The translations under genes and the position numbers were made by a program. Below, piece by piece: positions 61,434-64,000 of a DNA stretch of 64,000 nt; position 1 is the stretch's first letter; every line of letters starts with the position of its first letter. Source of the DNA: Mesorhizobium sp. B2-7-1 (GTDB lineage Bacteria > Pseudomonadota > Alphaproteobacteria > Rhizobiales > Rhizobiaceae); NCBI RefSeq assembly GCF_006440735.1, contig NZ_VFUA01000020.1, forward strand, positions 1 through 64,000, in the 5' to 3' direction. Below the pieces are notes generated by a model that worked only from the letters and a program-made list of their open reading frames with translations, was not told where the DNA came from and did no database searches.

Positions 61434-62363
61434 CTAGCTGCCGATATGGCGCTTGCCGCCGCGCGCTTGCGCCAGTTCCACCTGGCGATGGCGTTCGGCA
61501 TAGCGCGCTCGATCCTCGTCGGAGCGCGTTTCAAAACAGTGCGGGCATGAGACGCCGGCGGTGAATTTCGGCGACAGCCGGTCCTCGACGGTCAGCGGGT
61601 GGCGGCAGGCGCGGCAGAGTTCTGCTTCGCCCTCGGTCAGGCCATGCGAGACCGACACCCGCTCGTCGAAGACGAAACATTCGCCTTGCCACAGGCTCTC
61701 CTCGGTCGGGACGTCCTCCAGGTATTTCAGGATGCCGCCCTTGAGATGGAAGACGTTTTCGAGGCCGAGCGACTTCACATAGGCCGTCGCCTTCTCGCAG
61801 CGAATGCCTCCGGTGCAGAACATCGCCACCTTGCGGCCTTCAAGCTCTCCGCGGTGCTCCTCGAGCCAGGCGGGAAACTCGCGGAAGCTGGTGGTCTTGG
61901 GGTCGACCGCGCCCCTGAAAGTCCCGAGCGAGACTTCATAGGCGTTGCGCGTGTCGATGACGACGGTGTCGGCGTCCGAGATCAGGGCGTTCCAGTCTGC
62001 CGGCGCGACATAGCTGCCGGCGCTGGTCGCCGGATCGATATTCTCGACGCCCATGGTGACGATCTCGCGCTTCAACCGCACCTTCATGCGGTGGAACGGC
62101 ATTTCGGCGGCGCTGCTGTATTTGACTTCCAGCCCGGCAAGGCCTTCGATGGCTTCGAGGTGATCCATCAGCGCGGCAATCGCCTCCTCGCTGCCGGCGA
62201 CGGTGCCGTTGATGCCTTCCTTCGCCAGAAGCAGCGTGCCCTTGATGCCGCGCCCGCAACAGAAGGCAGCGAGCGGCGCGCGCAGGGCCTCGTGTCCGTC
62301 GAGCCGGGCAAACTTGTAGAGGGCGGCGACGCGGACTGGCTGGATTTCCTTAGCTATTGTCAT
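61434..62363 (-). CDS. trhO: tRNA uridine(34) hydroxylase TrhO (rhodanese-like)
   Basis: TrhO (YceA/UPF0176) hydroxylates U34 of tRNA with O2. The 309 residues start at ATG 62363 ([20 protein letters not shown]). The N-terminal acylphosphatase-like domain has [17 protein letters not shown] (about 41-57). The rhodanese domain (about 125-220) carries the active Cys in [19 protein letters not shown]-terminal Cys-rich part has CRACRHPL and CPHCFETRS, which may bind zinc. The length fits the family. Confidence 0.92.
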   Translation of the reverse strand: MTIAKEIQPVRVAALYKFARLDGHEALRAPLAAFCCGRGIKGTLLLAKEGINGTVAGSEEAIAALMDHLEAIEGLAGLEVKYSSAAEMPFHRMKVRLKREIVTMGVENIDPATSAGSYVAPADWNALISDADTVVIDTRNAYEVSLGTFRGAVDPKTTSFREFPAWLEEHRGELEGRKVAMFCTGGIRCEKATAYVKSLGLENVFHLKGGILKYLEDVPTEESLWQGECFVFDERVSVSHGLTEGEAELCRACRHPLTVEDRLSPKFTAGVSCPHCFETRSDEDRARYAERHRQVELAQARGGKRHIGS

Positions 62364-62510
62364 GGCAATGCCACTAGACCGTGCTGAAAGCCGTTTCAAG
62401 GCGGACACTGCCGGCGCATGACCACGTGACATCACGACACGCCGCCCTTCGTGGACTTGCCATATCCCTTCTGCTAATCGGTTTAAAACGATCGAAATGG
62501 AGACCAGCAT

Positions 62511-63149
62511 ATGACCAGCAAGACCGAAAAGCTCCTGTCGCTCCTCAACGGTCAGCCGGTTATCCCGGTGCTCAAGATCGCCAACGTCGCCGATGCCGTG
62601 CCGCTCGCCCGTGCGCTTTCGCGAGGTGGTCTGCGGGCCATCGAGATCACGCTGCGCACCGCCGATGCGCTGGAAGCGATCCGCCGCGTCGCCGCCGAGG
62701 TCGAGGAGGCGATCGTCGGCGCCGGCACCATTCTCGATGCCAGGCAGTTCGGCGAAGCGGCAAGCGCCGGCTCGAAATTCATCGTCAGCCCCGGCATCAC
62801 CAGCCAGCTTCTCGACGCGGCCAAGGACAGCCCGGTGCCGCTGCTGCCCGGCGCCATCACGCCCGGCGAGATCATGGCCGCGCGCGAAGCCGGCCTGCGC
62901 TTCCTGAAATTCTTCCCGGCCGAGCAGTCCGGCGGCATCGCTTCGCTGAAGGCCTTCGCCTCGCCGCTCGCCGACGTGAAATTCTGCCCGACCGGCGGCA
63001 TAACGGCCAAAAACGCCGCCGACTATCTGAGCCTGCCCAACGTCATCTGCGTCGGCGGCTCCTGGGTTGCGCCCGACGATCTCATCAAGGCCGGCAAATG
63101 GGACGAGATCGAAGCGCTGGCGCGTGAGGCGAGCAAGCTCAAGAAGTAA
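62511..63149 (+). CDS. eda: KDPG/KHG aldolase (2-dehydro-3-deoxyphosphogluconate aldolase)
   Basis: This class I aldolase of the Entner-Doudoroff pathway splits KDPG to pyruvate and glyceraldehyde 3-phosphate. The 212 residues have the catalytic Glu in RAIEITLRT (about 43-51). The Schiff-base Lys is in [13 protein letters not shown] (about 131-143). The phosphate site is in [15 protein letters not shown], and SWVAPDDLI is near the end. ATG 62511 follows AATGGAGACCAGCAT. An imperfect palindrome ATCGGTTTAAAACGAT (62477-62492) just upstream could be an operator. The edd and zwf genes are not nearby. Confidence 0.95.
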   Translation: MTSKTEKLLSLLNGQPVIPVLKIANVADAVPLARALSRGGLRAIEITLRTADALEAIRRVAAEVEEAIVGAGTILDARQFGEAASAGSKFIVSPGITSQLLDAAKDSPVPLLPGAITPGEIMAAREAGLRFLKFFPAEQSGGIASLKAFASPLADVKFCPTGGITAKNAADYLSLPNVICVGGSWVAPDDLIKAGKWDEIEALAREASKLKK

Positions 63150-63158
63150 TCGGCGCCT

Positions 63159-63905
63159 TCACCAAGGCAGCGCGCCGTTCTCGTCGAAATAGCCGCCCGT
63201 CGGTCCGCCCGGCTCCAGCGTCGCCAGCCGCACGATGATCTCGGCCGCCTGTTGCACTGTGCGGCCGCCCCTGTGCGCATTGAGGTCCGTCGCCGTGTAG
63301 CCGGGAGCAGCCGCGTTGACCATGACGCCGCGCGGCGCAAGCTCCCGCGCAAAGGCCAGTGTCACGGCGTTGAGCGCGGTCTTCGAACTGCCATAGCCCA
63401 TGACATTGGGCGACTGGCTGCTGCCGGCCGCGCGCGCCAGCGATCCGAGATAGCTGCTCACCATGACAATGCGGGCGGCGGGCGCCGCCAAAAGCAGAGG
63501 CAGGAATGCCTGCGTGACCCGCACCGGACCGAAGACGTTGACGTCATAGGTGGCTTTCATATCAGCGACACCCTCGCGGCTCGGCGGCCGCTCATAACGA
63601 CCGTCCGGGCCAAGCGCGTCGACATAGCCCGGAGCGACGCCGGCATTGTTGACCAGCACCTCCAGGCCAGGCGACTGCGCCGCGACTGCCTTGGCCGCGG
63701 CCGCCACGCTGCCATCACTGGCGACGTCGAGCGCGAGCCACTCGACGTCCAACCCTTCGCCGCGCAGCGCTAGCGCAGCGGTCTCGCCGCGCTCGGCGTC
63801 GCGCGCGCCCAGCCACACCTTGTAATCCAGTGCCGCCAGCCGGCGGACGGTCTCGAGGCCGATGCCCTTGTTGGCGCCGGTCACCAACGCGCTCTTCGTC
63901 GTCAT
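63159..63905 (-). CDS. SDR family oxidoreductase
   Basis: The 248-residue classical SDR is near carbonyl reductases. The cofactor motif is TGANKGIGLETVRRL (about 9-23), NNAGVAPGY lies near 88, Ser is in IVMVSSYLGS, and Tyr/Lys are in YGSSKTALN (about 172-180). The ending has APGYTATDLNAHRGGRTVQQ. ATG 63905 is chosen because AGGAG lies 8 bases before it; ATG 63911 would be too close. Arg in LGARDAERGE suggests NADPH. The substrate is unknown. The last 95 bases of the window after it show nothing recognisable. Confidence 0.9.
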   Translation of the reverse strand: MTTKSALVTGANKGIGLETVRRLAALDYKVWLGARDAERGETAALALRGEGLDVEWLALDVASDGSVAAAAKAVAAQSPGLEVLVNNAGVAPGYVDALGPDGRYERPPSREGVADMKATYDVNVFGPVRVTQAFLPLLLAAPAARIVMVSSYLGSLARAAGSSQSPNVMGYGSSKTALNAVTLAFARELAPRGVMVNAAAPGYTATDLNAHRGGRTVQQAAEIIVRLATLEPGGPTGGYFDENGALPW

Positions 63906-64000
63906 GTCCATGTCTCCTTTTCGATGACCCAGAGATGACGTGAACCGGCCAGCTTTGCGCGCCAAAAGCTCTCAGCCTCTTGCCTAATCCTCTCAACCGG

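Noticed and set aside
1..64000. tRNA, rRNA, insertion sequence, prophage or origin
   Set aside because: I found no cloverleaf or conserved rRNA segments, no transposase or integrase, and no dnaA/repABC-type genes.

Overview
The window looks like chromosomal DNA of a motile Hyphomicrobiales bacterium, most likely Mesorhizobium or a close relative. Supporting this are the high GC content, the rhizobial motility genes (motB-motC-fliK, motE, rem, flaF-flbT), the TTAA-N7-TTAAC motif at a flagellin, and several families of short palindromic intergenic repeats of the kind scattered through Mesorhizobium genomes. The species assignment is inference. No transposase, integrase, rRNA, tRNA or CRISPR array was seen.

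Layout. Bases 1-26251 are an almost unbroken block of plus-strand flagellar genes. First come a truncated DUF1217 gene, flgF, fliI and an unnamed membrane protein, then flgB-flgC-fliE-flgG-flgA-flgI-motE-flgH-fliL-fliP, two flagellin genes, fliF, a FliH-like gene, motB-motC-fliK and a soluble lytic transglycosylase. The orphan regulator gene rem follows, then flgE-flgK-flgL-flaF-flbT-flgD-fliQ. Most neighbours overlap by 1-4 bases (ATGA or TAATG junctions), so these are long operons. Breaks with promoter-like sequence occur before flgB, the two flagellins, fliF, rem and flgE. Bases 26252-36767 interrupt the flagellar series with unrelated genes: asparagine synthetase, an MFS exporter, GNAT, a frameshifted cupin gene, an FAD amine oxidoreductase, a ClC channel, and a cupin/NAD(P)-oxidoreductase pair divergent from a MarR regulator, plus a small monooxygenase. 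Flagellar genes resume with flhA-fliR-FliJ-like (36768-39996). After a very large autotransporter on the minus strand come a single-domain FlgJ, a probable FlgN-type protein and an unnamed anchored protein (45753-47357).

From 47.4 kb to the end the genes are ordinary housekeeping and accessory functions. They include an SCP2 protein, a type III PLP ornithine/lysine decarboxylase with a long structured leader, an amidase with a LysR regulator, and a DUF1007 plus His-rich NicO metal transporter. Also present are a D-erythronate dehydrogenase-like enzyme, a CDF metal exporter, aminotransferase, SDRs, DUF533, TrhO and KDPG aldolase. fliG, fliM, fliN, flhB, motA and visNR are not in the window and presumably lie to the left.

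The most interesting points are a shared CGCRCAAG-N10-TASK promoter-like element before flgB, fliF, flgE and flhA; the 10.5 kb non-flagellar block between fliQ and flhA; a palindromic element carried in frame inside a GNAT gene; a perfect 21-bp hairpin between flgD and fliQ; a probable speF-type leader RNA; and the giant autotransporter nested among flagellar genes.
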